Assembly (NCBI RefSeq): GCF_019448085.1
Contig: NZ_JAGFNZ010000002.1
Coordinates: 372,001-436,000 of the forward strand
Source of the DNA: Caproiciproducens faecalis
GTDB taxonomy: Bacteria > Bacillota > Clostridia > Oscillospirales > Acutalibacteraceae
DNA length: 64,000 nt
Direction: 5' to 3'
The position numbers were made by a program, and so were the translations under genes. Shown one piece after another: positions 35,254-44,171 of this stretch (position 1 is the stretch's first letter; the number at the start of each line of letters is the position of its first letter). The notes beneath the pieces were generated by a model, which made no database searches, was not told the DNA's origin, and was given only the letters and a program-made list of their open reading frames with translations.

Positions 35254-38034
35254 TTACTTTACTATAGTCGCAGCTACAACCGGTTGTTTCTGAGAGTTAA
35301 TATAGAACCCAGAAGCTGTACCAACTTTACCAATTGCGGTAGCTCTGAAGAAGTAATCCTTACCGACAGCTTTCACAAATTCCACTTTGAATGCTGAAGA
35401 GGTTCCAGCCACGAAAGTTGGTCTTTCATTTGCTGTCAGTTTGAAAGTATAAGACGCACCAGCTTTTACGTTGAACGGACGGGTAGTGTCACTCTTCACA
35501 GTAGAAGCGGAAGCGCCGACCGTTGCCGCCAAAAGCTTTATACCGTTGACATAAATTCCCGCCTTTGTACCCACGGCACCAATAGCGGTAATCTTGTAGT
35601 AGTAGTCATTGCCGACCGTCTTTACTAAAGTAACAGTAAAGACTCCCGGTGTGCCTACTACAAATGCTGGCGCAGAACCATTTGTGCTGGTTATCTTAAA
35701 TTGATATGCACCATTTACACTGAAGTCCATATTGGTATCACTTATAAAAGTCATTCCAGGCGTAGGAGTGATTGATCCGGAAGAACCGGATCCGCCGCCA
35801 TTCGAACTAGAACCAGATCTGAATCCAGTTACTGAAACTGTACAGGTAGCCGAATATGAACCGCTTTGGGTTTTCGCAGTAATAACTGCCGAACCATTTG
35901 ATTTTGCAGTTATCTTTCCGTTTGCATCTACAGTAGCAACACTGGCATTGGAACTGGACCAAACGACTGTTTTGTCTGCAGCGTTAGCAGGTAATACTGT
36001 CGCTGTTAATTGACCGGTTGTTGTTCTGTTTGTCAATGCTAAAGTGGTCTTATCCAGAGTAATACCTGAAACATTTACACCAGAAAGAACTTCAAATTCC
36101 GAGAATGAAGTAGTTGTAAACGAACCGGTTGTGCCTGAAATAGTAAGAGGCAATTCTTCGACAGTTCCATCGTGTTTATGATGAATAACCATATAATGAT
36201 TTGCTACGTCAAAGCTGCTTGGAAGCGTAAACGAAACTGTCACAGGGAAGCTAAGACTGTGCACTAACGTACCACCGTTTGTCAGTGTCAAATCCAACAC
36301 AATGGCCGCATCTGGATTTGTTCCCTGAGGTAATTGTGTGAACCCCAAATTAACAACCGGTTTGTTACTCTCACCGCCAGTAATTCCTGCTGCGAGTAGA
36401 AGATTAGAAACGGTCGGGGCTTGAACTTCCTGCCCGCCAAGAATTCCAGTTGTTACAATAGTAATCGGGTTTAAAGTAGCTGTTTTCTCAAGCAGTTCTT
36501 CCAATTTTTCAATTTTGTCATGGTCCAGTGCAAGTTTTTCATCGAGGGTCAACCCAGTAACCTGCTCTGCAGCAGCTGCAATAGAAGTTTTTTGTTCAGG
36601 AGTAAGGGTTTCAGTTGTGCCCGGATTAGGCAGTGTATCAATCTTATCCTCTGCATCTTTAATGGATTGTAGTTCAAGTCCACTTTGTGCTGCTTCCAAG
36701 TCTGCAAGGGCTTCTGTTACTTGTTCTGCAGTCGCATTTGAATCATCATATACACTCTGGGCTGTTTCAATTGCATTCTGGAGTGCAGTCCAACTGGCTT
36801 CAGTATATTTGCTGCTGTCAGTTCCTGTTGAGAATTCTTTTGCAGCTGCAATTGCAGTCTGTAAGGCAGCCTTGTCTGCTTTAAGCTGAAGTCCACTTTG
36901 TGCTGCTTCCAAACCTGCGAGGGCCTCTGTTACTTGTTCTGCAGTTGCATCAGTTTCCTCATATGTCGCCTTTGCAACACCTAACGCTGCCTCAAATGCT
37001 TCCCATGTCGCAGTGGTATATTTACCGCTATCTGCAACCGGATACGCTTCCTCTGCCGCAGCGATTGCAGTCTGCAGTGCAGATTTGTCAGCTATAGGCT
37101 GAAGCCCATTTTGTGCTGATTCCAAGTCTGCGATGGCCTTCGTTATTTCGTCAGGAGTTGCATCGGTGTTTTCCTGAATTGATTTTGCATATTCCAACGC
37201 AGCTTCATAAGTTCCCCAGCTGCCCTCGGTATATTTGCCGCTATCATTTACCGGATAAGCTTCCTCTGCGGCCTTGACTGCTGAATCCAGTGCTGATTTG
37301 TCAGCTTTAAACTGAAGCCCGCTTTGTGCTGATTCCAAGTCTGCAATGGCCTTTGTTATTTCGTCAGAAGTTGCATCGGTGTTTTCCTGAGTTGATTTTG
37401 CATATTCTAACGCAGCTTCATAAGTTCCCCAGCTACCCTCGGTATATTTGCCGCTATCATTTACCGGATAAGCTTCCTCTGCGGCCTTGACTGCTGAATC
37501 TAGTGCAGATTTGTCAGCTTTAAGCTGAAGCCCGCTTTGTGCTGATTCCAAGTCTGCAATGGCCTTGGTTATTTGGTCAGGAGTTGCATCAGTGTTTTCC
37601 TGAATTGATTTTGCATATTCCAACGCAGCTTCATAAGTTCCCCAGCTGCCCTCGGTATATTTGCCGCTATCAGTTAACGGATAAGCTTCCTCTGCGGCCT
37701 TGACTGCTGAATCTAGTGCTGATTTATCAGATATAGACTGAAGCCCATTTTGTGCTGTTTCCAAGCCATTAACTGCTTCTGTTACGTCACTTTCAGTTGC
37801 ATCGGTTTTTTCCTGAATTGATTTTGCATATTCCAACGCAGCTTCATAAGTTCCCCAGCTGCCCTCGGTATATTTGCCGCTATCAGTTAACGGATAAGCT
37901 TCCTCTGCGGCCTTGACTGCTGTGTCCAGTGCTGACTTATTAACAGTTTCGGCAAATGCCACTGTGCTTGCACATGAACAGACTACCATCATTAAGACCA
38001 ATAATAGTGATAGTCCCTTTTTCAACATTTTCAT
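35254..38034 (-). CDS. Secreted FIVAR-repeat surface protein
   Basis: The 926-aa protein has a signal peptide (MKMLKKGLSLLLVLMMVVCS, cleavage near AFA-ET). Six FIVAR repeats span about 32-455, four of them almost identical. A helical spacer (TLTPEQKTSIAAAAEQVTGL) and an Ig-like segment follow, then one Big_2 domain (ITLDKTTLALTNRTTTGQL), a Ser/Gly linker and two C-terminal repeats. It has no enzyme domain, unlike its 2260-aa neighbour, whose C-terminal 330 residues it shares. FIVAR modules in other surface proteins bind glycans or host matrix. An adhesin or cell-envelope role is likely. Confidence 0.92.
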   Translation of the reverse strand: MKMLKKGLSLLLVLMMVVCSCASTVAFAETVNKSALDTAVKAAEEAYPLTDSGKYTEGSWGTYEAALEYAKSIQEKTDATESDVTEAVNGLETAQNGLQSISDKSALDSAVKAAEEAYPLTDSGKYTEGSWGTYEAALEYAKSIQENTDATPDQITKAIADLESAQSGLQLKADKSALDSAVKAAEEAYPVNDSGKYTEGSWGTYEAALEYAKSTQENTDATSDEITKAIADLESAQSGLQFKADKSALDSAVKAAEEAYPVNDSGKYTEGSWGTYEAALEYAKSIQENTDATPDEITKAIADLESAQNGLQPIADKSALQTAIAAAEEAYPVADSGKYTTATWEAFEAALGVAKATYEETDATAEQVTEALAGLEAAQSGLQLKADKAALQTAIAAAKEFSTGTDSSKYTEASWTALQNAIETAQSVYDDSNATAEQVTEALADLEAAQSGLELQSIKDAEDKIDTLPNPGTTETLTPEQKTSIAAAAEQVTGLTLDEKLALDHDKIEKLEELLEKTATLNPITIVTTGILGGQEVQAPTVSNLLLAAGITGGESNKPVVNLGFTQLPQGTNPDAAIVLDLTLTNGGTLVHSLSFPVTVSFTLPSSFDVANHYMVIHHKHDGTVEELPLTISGTTGSFTTTSFSEFEVLSGVNVSGITLDKTTLALTNRTTTGQLTATVLPANAADKTVVWSSSNASVATVDANGKITAKSNGSAVITAKTQSGSYSATCTVSVTGFRSGSSSNGGGSGSSGSITPTPGMTFISDTNMDFSVNGAYQFKITSTNGSAPAFVVGTPGVFTVTLVKTVGNDYYYKITAIGAVGTKAGIYVNGIKLLAATVGASASTVKSDTTRPFNVKAGASYTFKLTANERPTFVAGTSSAFKVEFVKAVGKDYFFRATAIGKVGTASGFYINSQKQPVVAATIVK
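35258..36254 (-). repeat. 3' module shared with the 2260-aa surface gene, copy 2
   Basis: Partner of 28375-29371. Differences include single bases near the stop codon and at the MxFSVNG codon (Asp here, Val in the other copy). The identity ends abruptly near 36256, inside the Ig-like segment. Confidence 0.92.
36680..37945 (-). repeat. Six tandem FIVAR repeats in the 926-aa protein
   Basis: The period is about 213 bases. The four N-terminal units share blocks such as KYTEGSWGTYEAALEYAKS almost without change at protein and DNA level, which implies recent unequal recombination. The last two units are more diverged. Confidence 0.9.
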
Positions 38035-38373
38035 TTTTCTCTACACTCCTTTTGTTTTTGTAATTAAAATGCAAGGCATTTCATACTATCAAAAGATTTA
38101 CTGATATCTCCACCTCTCCATCTAAGGCTTTCAGACAAAACATTTTGAAAAACAATAGTGGAAAATCATATTCGTCTGCTAAGTCATGAAATATAGTACA
38201 ATTTAGGTTCTGATACAATTCATAATAATTTTTTATTTCTCACAATGCAATATGTGACAATTCATGTGACATTTTATTTTTTTATGCTAAGTGCTAGATG
38301 CCTAAGTCTATAGGATTATTAGGCAATATAAATTTGTGTGACAATTAAAATTATTTCCATATTATACCAAAAT
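38035..38373. other. AT-rich intergenic stretch, probable promoter region
   Basis: I see no gene here. It must hold the minus-strand promoter of the surface-protein genes, but several AT-rich boxes fit equally well, so none is called. Confidence 0.5.
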
Positions 38374-38412
38374 AAAAAAATCACTAACCTGTGGTCTCCC
38401 ACTGGCTAGTGA
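38374..38412 (-). terminator. Terminator of the XRE regulator gene
   Basis: On the minus strand TCACTAGCC pairs with GGTTAGTGA around 14 bases, followed by TTTTTTT. It lies 30 bases past the stop codon at 38443. Confidence 0.85.
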
Positions 38413-38442
38413 CCTATAACATTAGCTACACGAAATTTCTCT

Positions 38443-39888
38443 CTATTTCCGCCCCTGATCCAACTTATTTTTCAGAAAATCCATCGTATCTGAAAACGAA
38501 TAAACCATACTGCTTTCCGGTAAATAGGTAAAAAAATCCTTAAATGAAAGAAAAACACTCTTTTCTGTCACAACAAACGACTTATGCAGTTTTAAATTTG
38601 AATTAAGCATAAAACATGTTATGCCACCAGTAATAACATAGGTTGACAAATTTGCCGGTATATTAATCTTATTGTTATCTATAAGAAGAGGGTGATAGAT
38701 ACCTTTCTGTGCATCATCATACATTGACTGCAAAACTCGATATCGATCTAAAATCTCGATAGGTGAATAATATTCGCAAAATGGTTCAGTTAGCTTACCC
38801 GTAGCTAAAAATCTGTCAACACCCTCTTTAGTAAAATAAACATTATTGAAACTTGCTTGAAACTCTTTCAATCGAACATAATTTAAATATTCCGAAATAT
38901 TAGGAAATGCTGAACTATTAGTATTCGAATTTACACATGGATTCAGCATCTTTTTATCTATGTAGGGCAATAAATACGGGTCAGATGAAAAATAAAACTC
39001 TATAAAGTTTGATTGTGAACACATTTGTTTAAGATATTTAACATCTCCACATATCGAACGCAAATTAAATGCCATCTGAAAACAGCTAGCTTGTTGTTTA
39101 GCAAATATTTTTTGATAAAGCTCTATGAATTGCTGACAATCAGAATAAAGTGCACTAGACATATCAGAAGAAATTCGTATGACATTACTGCTGGTTAAAA
39201 TTATATAAGGCAAAATATTAGTTTGCCCGAAATGTGCATTTACATTATCGTAATAGCATTTTGGGCGATACGCACATCCCGACACCAAAATGGGCATCAT
39301 GGCTTGTAGGCATTTCAAATTATACAAAGCGTTGTATTCATCCTGAGAATTTTCCAAACAAATAATGTGGTCAATAACTAAACTACTATTCTGCATTCCT
39401 GCTAGTGCCATAATTTCAAACAAGAATGAATATTCAGGTTGAGCAATTATTGCTATTCTTCCCTTATCCAAACTTGCTTCAGAGAACAAAACGTCTTGAA
39501 CTAATTGGTTAACTTCAGGTTTGCCATATACAGCTATCTCGCTTTGAGTCGACAGAACTTGTTTAGTTGGGTAAGATTGATAAACAATATCCACGTTAGG
39601 AGCCGGATCAAATCGATTGTAAAAGTCCATAACTAATTTTCGACAAGAATAAACCGATTTGCCCATTTTAGTAATTTTATAAGCCTGTAATAGTTGTTTA
39701 TAATCTTCGGGAGTAAGCAATAACGAAGCAGCTATTTTTCTAACAACGCTTTCACTAGTTGGCATGCGTTGGCCATTTAAAAATTTATGAATTAACGTGC
39801 GGTCAATGCCACTTTGTGAAGCTAGCGTATATATTTTAACATTGTTTTGATCTATTATCTCCCTTAATTGTTCTGAAAATTCCGACAT
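38443..39888 (-). CDS. XRE-type DNA-binding protein with a large unknown domain
   Basis: The 481-aa protein follows AGGAGTAAGAAATAA. Residues 1-70 are a Cro/C1-type helix-turn-helix (VKIYTLASQSGIDRTLIHKFLNGQRMPTSESVVRKIAASL). The remaining 400 residues match nothing I recognise. They are predicted soluble, with repeated aromatic and Cys residues (CAYRPKCYYDN) and a late all-beta-looking part (YVITGGITCFMLNSNL). The coding is AT-rich compared with the first 25 kb. It lies upstream of the surface-protein genes in the same orientation and could regulate them. Confidence 0.75.
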   Translation of the reverse strand: MSEFSEQLREIIDQNNVKIYTLASQSGIDRTLIHKFLNGQRMPTSESVVRKIAASLLLTPEDYKQLLQAYKITKMGKSVYSCRKLVMDFYNRFDPAPNVDIVYQSYPTKQVLSTQSEIAVYGKPEVNQLVQDVLFSEASLDKGRIAIIAQPEYSFLFEIMALAGMQNSSLVIDHIICLENSQDEYNALYNLKCLQAMMPILVSGCAYRPKCYYDNVNAHFGQTNILPYIILTSSNVIRISSDMSSALYSDCQQFIELYQKIFAKQQASCFQMAFNLRSICGDVKYLKQMCSQSNFIEFYFSSDPYLLPYIDKKMLNPCVNSNTNSSAFPNISEYLNYVRLKEFQASFNNVYFTKEGVDRFLATGKLTEPFCEYYSPIEILDRYRVLQSMYDDAQKGIYHPLLIDNNKINIPANLSTYVITGGITCFMLNSNLKLHKSFVVTEKSVFLSFKDFFTYLPESSMVYSFSDTMDFLKNKLDQGRK

Positions 39889-40170
39889 TTATTTCTTACT
39901 CCTAAATATAAAAGTATAAAGAAGTATAATGCCGTTATACATAAATGTCAATAAAAATATTAAAATTGGAATAATAATTGTAGCTTATTACCAAATAATT
40001 TGTAACAATACTTATAATTGGTAAGTCTGTTTGCTGCTATATAACATTTTTTGTGACTATTATCAACACAATAACAACATCAAAATGTTCAAGCACCAAT
40101 CGTGCATCTTTGTAAGTTGTTATTTTTGACCTAAACCCCGAAGACTGAACCAATAGAAAAGTTAGTCACT

Positions 40171-40335
40171 TGGAGATGGTATAATAAACTGGTCACCGAG
40201 ATAAGCGCGAAATGGAGATGGTATAATAAACTGGATACCGAAATATGCGCGGTGGAACCAGTTTATGAAAAGAGCAGTATATGACAAGCAATTTAAGATG
40301 GCAGCGGTAAAATTAGCACAAACCGACATCGAAAG
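40171..40335 (+). mobile_element. 5' end remnant of an IS3-family element
   Basis: The 22-base sequence TGGAGATGGTATAATAAACT(GG) occurs at 40171 and again at 40213, 42 bases apart. An OrfA-type start follows (MKRAVYDKQFKMAAVKLAQ from 40265), after which the reading diverges from a transposase. IS3-family OrfA proteins begin KxxYDKxFKxxAVKL. The element is truncated. The rest of 39889-40559 is AT-rich and shows no supported gene. Confidence 0.75.
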
Positions 40336-40559
40336 AACTTGGCAAAGCCGCAGATCAAAGCCATTAACAATTTCCCCTGTAAGACCTTTTAGCTCACAGG
40401 GAAACATGTTATGTGTCGCGTTCTTTTGTGACTGTGTTGACTTCTACGCCGCATATTCGTTGTATGTAAAGCTTTTTCGCTTGCACACCATTTTGCTGTC
40501 ACGGGCATGTACAGACTAGCAATAAAACTGTTGTAAATAAAGTCGGCAAACAATTTATA

Positions 40560-41024
40560 TTATTTGGAAAGATCGTCGGATTCGCTTTCATTGATTGCTT
40601 CCAAAATATCAATGGATCCGTTGGTGCGTTTCACATCCTGGATTGCTTTTGCGCGAAGTTTATCGTATTTATTTCGATCAATTTCAAATACGGTTGACAG
40701 CATACGGTTGGTCATATCACTTTCAACTGCATTTCTAAAATTGCTTTTTGAAATTCTGGTCGCAAGATTACCAACAAGCCCCTCCATCTTTGAACCAAAT
40801 ACGCCGCACAAATAATCCTGACTGATTTGTGAAGTGGTGTAAGCGAAAAAGAAATCTATTGCTTTTTCAATCACATCATTTCGTGAATGACTTCCTCCTG
40901 ACAGAGCGATCAAACTATCTATCTTTTCAAAAGTACTTTTGGGGAGATAAAAGGTTGTCTTTAATTTCTTAGTTGACGGAATATTTACATCTTTGAGCTT
41001 TTGATTATTTAAAGTATCAGACAT
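40560..41024 (-). CDS. Ribbon-helix-helix (CopG-like) DNA-binding protein
   Basis: The 154-aa protein starts at 41024 behind GGAGGGCATTTTATT. Residues 22-65 read KKLKTTFYLPKSTFEKIDSL and SHSRNDVIEKAIDFFF, a ribbon-helix-helix strand and two helices. The helical C-terminal part is of unknown role. Such proteins on integrative elements act as auxiliary oriT-binding or copy-control factors. Two strong hairpins lie about 140-195 bases upstream. No relaxase gene is present in the window. Confidence 0.75.
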   Translation of the reverse strand: MSDTLNNQKLKDVNIPSTKKLKTTFYLPKSTFEKIDSLIALSGGSHSRNDVIEKAIDFFFAYTTSQISQDYLCGVFGSKMEGLVGNLATRISKSNFRNAVESDMTNRMLSTVFEIDRNKYDKLRAKAIQDVKRTNGSIDILEAINESESDDLSK

Positions 41025-41165
41025 AATAAAATGCCCTCCTATTAAAAAATGATGGTTGCAAAAATGATGGCGCAAAAAATCGCATTAGACAGCTGAATAA
41101 TAGAATTGTTGCTGTGTGTTTTGCTTGCAATGCAAAAATTTTGCAACCAAAGTTAAAATCCCCAA

Positions 41166-41220
41166 AACGCCCAGCACCGCTGGGCGTTGCGTACCTCGTT
41201 GCAACCTTTTGGTTGCAACG
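41166..41220. repeat. Two adjacent perfect hairpins upstream of the RHH gene
   Basis: AACGCCCAGC pairs with GCTGGGCGTT around ACC. Eight bases further on, CGTTGCAACC pairs with GGTTGCAACG around TTTT. Neither has a T run, so they are not obvious terminators. The remainder of 41025-41535 has no supported gene. Confidence 0.85.
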
Positions 41221-41535
41221 CTTTATCCTGCAAAGTTGCTCTAACAGTTTTCATTAAGCTGAAATCCCTTGGGGAGAACGCCAGAAAACCGCATGGGAAA
41301 GCCGTTTTTCAGCACTTTTGACCTTGCTAGATCGAAGTGGGCCGAAATTGTGATAATTTCAACTCGAATTCCCCTCAAGAACGTTCGGATTTGGTGGTTC
41401 TCCTGAGGCTGCAGACGGTGAATTTTTAAGACTTTTTTTCATGAATTCTTCCTGCCCTTTCTTTTTTTATCTTAATTGGCTGTGCGGCTCGGCGCGCCTA
41501 AAGCAGAGAAAAAAATATGATTTTGTGCCTTCTTC

Positions 41536-42318
41536 CTATGTAAAAAGTTCATCGGGATTTATCAAATCTTTACATTTTTTTCTGGCTTTCACTATTCTCA
41601 ATGATATCGTTGCTCGGTTAGCCCTCATAGATCTTGCAATGTCGCTATTTTGTTCACCATGTAACCAACGTCGAAACACTACTTTTTCATTAGCTGTTAA
41701 AACATGTTCTACTTTTTGGTAAACTGATTCGACTAAAACTTTATATTCGACCGCTTCCCATTCATCGGGTGCCGGAACAAGAGAGTAAAGTGATTTAGTA
41801 CCTTCCTCCAAAACTATTTGATCTAAACTTAAAGCAAAATTTTCTTTTCCTTTGTTATACTCCTTGAATATTTTGTATTTTATATAAGGAACGGCAAAAG
41901 CGAAAAATGGGACTCCTTTGTTCGTATCATAATTTCTAGCTGCTTCACATAGGCCAATTGCAGCATTGCCATAGAAGTCATCATAATTTTGTATTGTATG
42001 AAGTTTATTAAACACATACTTAATTATATACTCATTATCACCCACAAGCTTCTGCTGCTCTTTGGTAAGCTTATTCACTTGATGATTCATCTTAAAATTG
42101 TCGTTTCCGATTAACCAACCTTCTGATATTTCTAAAGCTTTTACTATTTTACGAATTTTTGAAATATCAGGTTTGTATTTGCCAATTTCCCAGAGGCTTA
42201 TAGAGCCCGAAGACACTCCGATTAATTTTGCAAGCTGTTCTTGGTTTAGCCCTTTTTTCTTTCTGGCATAAACTAAGCGTTCCCCGAAGGTCATAGAATT
42301 CTTTGCTTCCATTAACAT
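41536..42318 (-). CDS. XRE helix-turn-helix fused to a sigma-70-like factor
   Basis: The 260-aa protein starts at 42318, eight bases after AGGAGG. The N-terminal 65 residues are an XRE domain (MTFGERLVYARKKKGLNQEQLAKLIGVSSGSISLWEIGKYKPD). A sigma region 2-like segment follows (DDFYGNAAIGLCEAARNYDTNKGVPFFAFAVPYIKYKIF), then a region 4-like helix-turn-helix (LTANEKVVFRRWLHGEQNSDIARSMRANRATISLRIVKA). The fusion implies a factor that can recognise an operator and recruit polymerase. It sits in the integrative-element remnant and may drive its genes. Confidence 0.82.
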   Translation of the reverse strand: MLMEAKNSMTFGERLVYARKKKGLNQEQLAKLIGVSSGSISLWEIGKYKPDISKIRKIVKALEISEGWLIGNDNFKMNHQVNKLTKEQQKLVGDNEYIIKYVFNKLHTIQNYDDFYGNAAIGLCEAARNYDTNKGVPFFAFAVPYIKYKIFKEYNKGKENFALSLDQIVLEEGTKSLYSLVPAPDEWEAVEYKVLVESVYQKVEHVLTANEKVVFRRWLHGEQNSDIARSMRANRATISLRIVKARKKCKDLINPDELFT

Positions 42319-42338
42319 TGTTCTGTCCTCCTCTTTAT

Positions 42339-44096
42339 TCAATCCACCAGCTTTGGGCCGATGTGCCAATCGTTAAATACGGAGCCTTTGATGGTCACGT
42401 AGTCGTTCAGGTTCATTGATAGCATACCGGCCGGTGTCCATGCATCTTGTAGATATGTGTAAACGGTGTACTTCCCGTCCGGAAACCAAAGCGGCGTGAA
42501 ATGCACGGGACGGTTATAGGTGGAATAAATATTGTTTTTAAACTGGAAAGTGGAAGCTTCTCCGTCTGCAGAGTAAGCAAGGTGCCGCCAATAGGTTTTA
42601 TACTGAAACTCAGGAAAATAGCTTACTGCTGTTTGAGCGCCGGTGATATGCGACGAGGGCGCCGGGGAGGTCATGTCGCTGGTCACGCTGATCTTCACAC
42701 CATATGCGGACGGCATCTGCTTTCCCTTTGCGCTCCAAACCTTATCATCCGGTAATAGGCTCATTTTTGCGGAAAGGACGGCCTTATAATTCGTGAAGCT
42801 GTAATTCCAGTACCCTTCATCCACCCATTTTCCTTCGTCTTTCCAGTGACCCCCGGTGGGAGATTCCGCATCGGCAATCCATTTCCAGCTTTCATGCCAT
42901 ACCCATACCGGGTACCATTGGGCGCTCCACACGCCCCATGAATTACCTGTCTGCTGCGTGTTGGTCGGCAAGTTTGGAATGGAAAAGGCGTCGTTGCGGT
43001 CATTGGCCTGCGGATCAGGCGGGTCTTTCCCATCCAGAGAGACAATGCTGGCCGTAAAGGAAGATGTGTTAAGAGAGCCTTTGTTGGTGCTCACGGAGAT
43101 ATGAACGCTTTGCGGGGAGCTGGGCGTATGCCATTTCACCCACACCAATTGCGACTCCCCTTCGGGAATGACAATGTTGGTAACGGTGTAGGAGCCGCCC
43201 ATGATCGAAAACGTAACCTTTGCCGGGCTGTCCGGATTGATTTCATTGTCGGCGCTCAATGTAACCGATGTGATCACGTCGGTGTCTACGCGATACTCAG
43301 CGCTGGTGGAGCTGTCTCCCCCGTCCCCGCTATCATCCTCCTCGCCGCCTGGTTTAAACTTGACGATGCCTAGTCCCATGGATGAGATGATGGTAGAATC
43401 CGGCTGCGGTTTCGACGTGGAACCGGAATAGGCCGGAAATCCTAAGTCTGAATGTTCAAGGAATAACGAAAGCGGTAAGTTTTGATGTGTCAAAGAAACC
43501 ATCTTTGACCGCAACTTACCGCTGAGCTTTTGGTCATATAACGCCGCTTCCGTGGCCGTCATCGCGTATTTCTGGCCGTTGAAGGTAAAATACGCAATAG
43601 GCTCAATGAGCAGCTTGTAGTTGCCATTGATAAGCTTTTCATAATCCGCTCCAATAATTTTTGCAATCTGTTTGAGGGTTCCTGTTGTGCAGAAGAAATG
43701 CTTAATCGCGGCGATATTTGCGTTGCCGCTGTTACTGATGATTCGAGGCATAGGAGAATCTGGCTTGGAATAGGAATACCCTTTAATGTATAAGCTTAAC
43801 GTAGAACTATTTTTATAATGCATTTTATTCTTTTTTCCGAAATGTTTTTGTACATCCAATTCGGAATAATTGGTCAGATCAATAGATTTGGATACAACAG
43901 ATTTATCACTGGCCTTGATTACCGTCACTCTTGCGCCGTCCTCGCCCTCATGCCAAAAGTTGGTACCGGTTCCGCTTCCCATCCCGCCACCGCCACCGTC
44001 CATGTTGCCATCCCCAGTATCAGCAAAAGCGAATGGGGATGAAACAGAAAAGAGAATGGACATACACAGCAAAAAAGAAACAATGCGTTTTATCAT
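42339..44096 (-). CDS. Secreted ICE-associated protein of unknown function
   Basis: The 585-aa protein has a signal peptide (MIKRIVSFLLCMSILFSVSS, cleavage at AFA-DT), then a Gly/Asp-rich stretch (GDGNMDGGGGGMGSGTGTN). Conserved segments include YFTFNGQKYAMTATEAALYD, RSKMVSLTHQNLPLSLFLE and a Trp-rich middle (WGVWSAQWYPVWVWHESWKW). I recognise this type of protein from clostridial conjugative elements, where it lies near transfer genes, but no function is established to my knowledge. The start at 44096 follows GGAGG by nine bases. A terminator hairpin lies immediately upstream of its ribosome site. Confidence 0.8.
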   Translation of the reverse strand: MIKRIVSFLLCMSILFSVSSPFAFADTGDGNMDGGGGGMGSGTGTNFWHEGEDGARVTVIKASDKSVVSKSIDLTNYSELDVQKHFGKKNKMHYKNSSTLSLYIKGYSYSKPDSPMPRIISNSGNANIAAIKHFFCTTGTLKQIAKIIGADYEKLINGNYKLLIEPIAYFTFNGQKYAMTATEAALYDQKLSGKLRSKMVSLTHQNLPLSLFLEHSDLGFPAYSGSTSKPQPDSTIISSMGLGIVKFKPGGEEDDSGDGGDSSTSAEYRVDTDVITSVTLSADNEINPDSPAKVTFSIMGGSYTVTNIVIPEGESQLVWVKWHTPSSPQSVHISVSTNKGSLNTSSFTASIVSLDGKDPPDPQANDRNDAFSIPNLPTNTQQTGNSWGVWSAQWYPVWVWHESWKWIADAESPTGGHWKDEGKWVDEGYWNYSFTNYKAVLSAKMSLLPDDKVWSAKGKQMPSAYGVKISVTSDMTSPAPSSHITGAQTAVSYFPEFQYKTYWRHLAYSADGEASTFQFKNNIYSTYNRPVHFTPLWFPDGKYTVYTYLQDAWTPAGMLSMNLNDYVTIKGSVFNDWHIGPKLVD

Positions 44097-44110
44097 TCTT
44101 TTCAACCTCC

Positions 44111-44147
44111 AAAAAAGAAAGGACACGGTTCAATCGCCGTGTCCTTT
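44111..44147 (-). terminator. Hairpin and U run directly before the secreted-protein ribosome site
   Basis: AAAGGACACGG pairs with CCGTGTCCTTT around eight bases, followed on the minus strand by CTTTTTT and then the GGAGG of the next gene. It ends transcription of the upstream gene or acts as an attenuator. Confidence 0.88.
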
Positions 44148-44171
44148 ACACTAATATTTTATTAATAACAA

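Noticed and set aside
36680-37945. CRISPR array from regularly spaced repeats
   Set aside because: The 213-base period encodes in-frame protein repeats (FIVAR) and the spacers are not unique.
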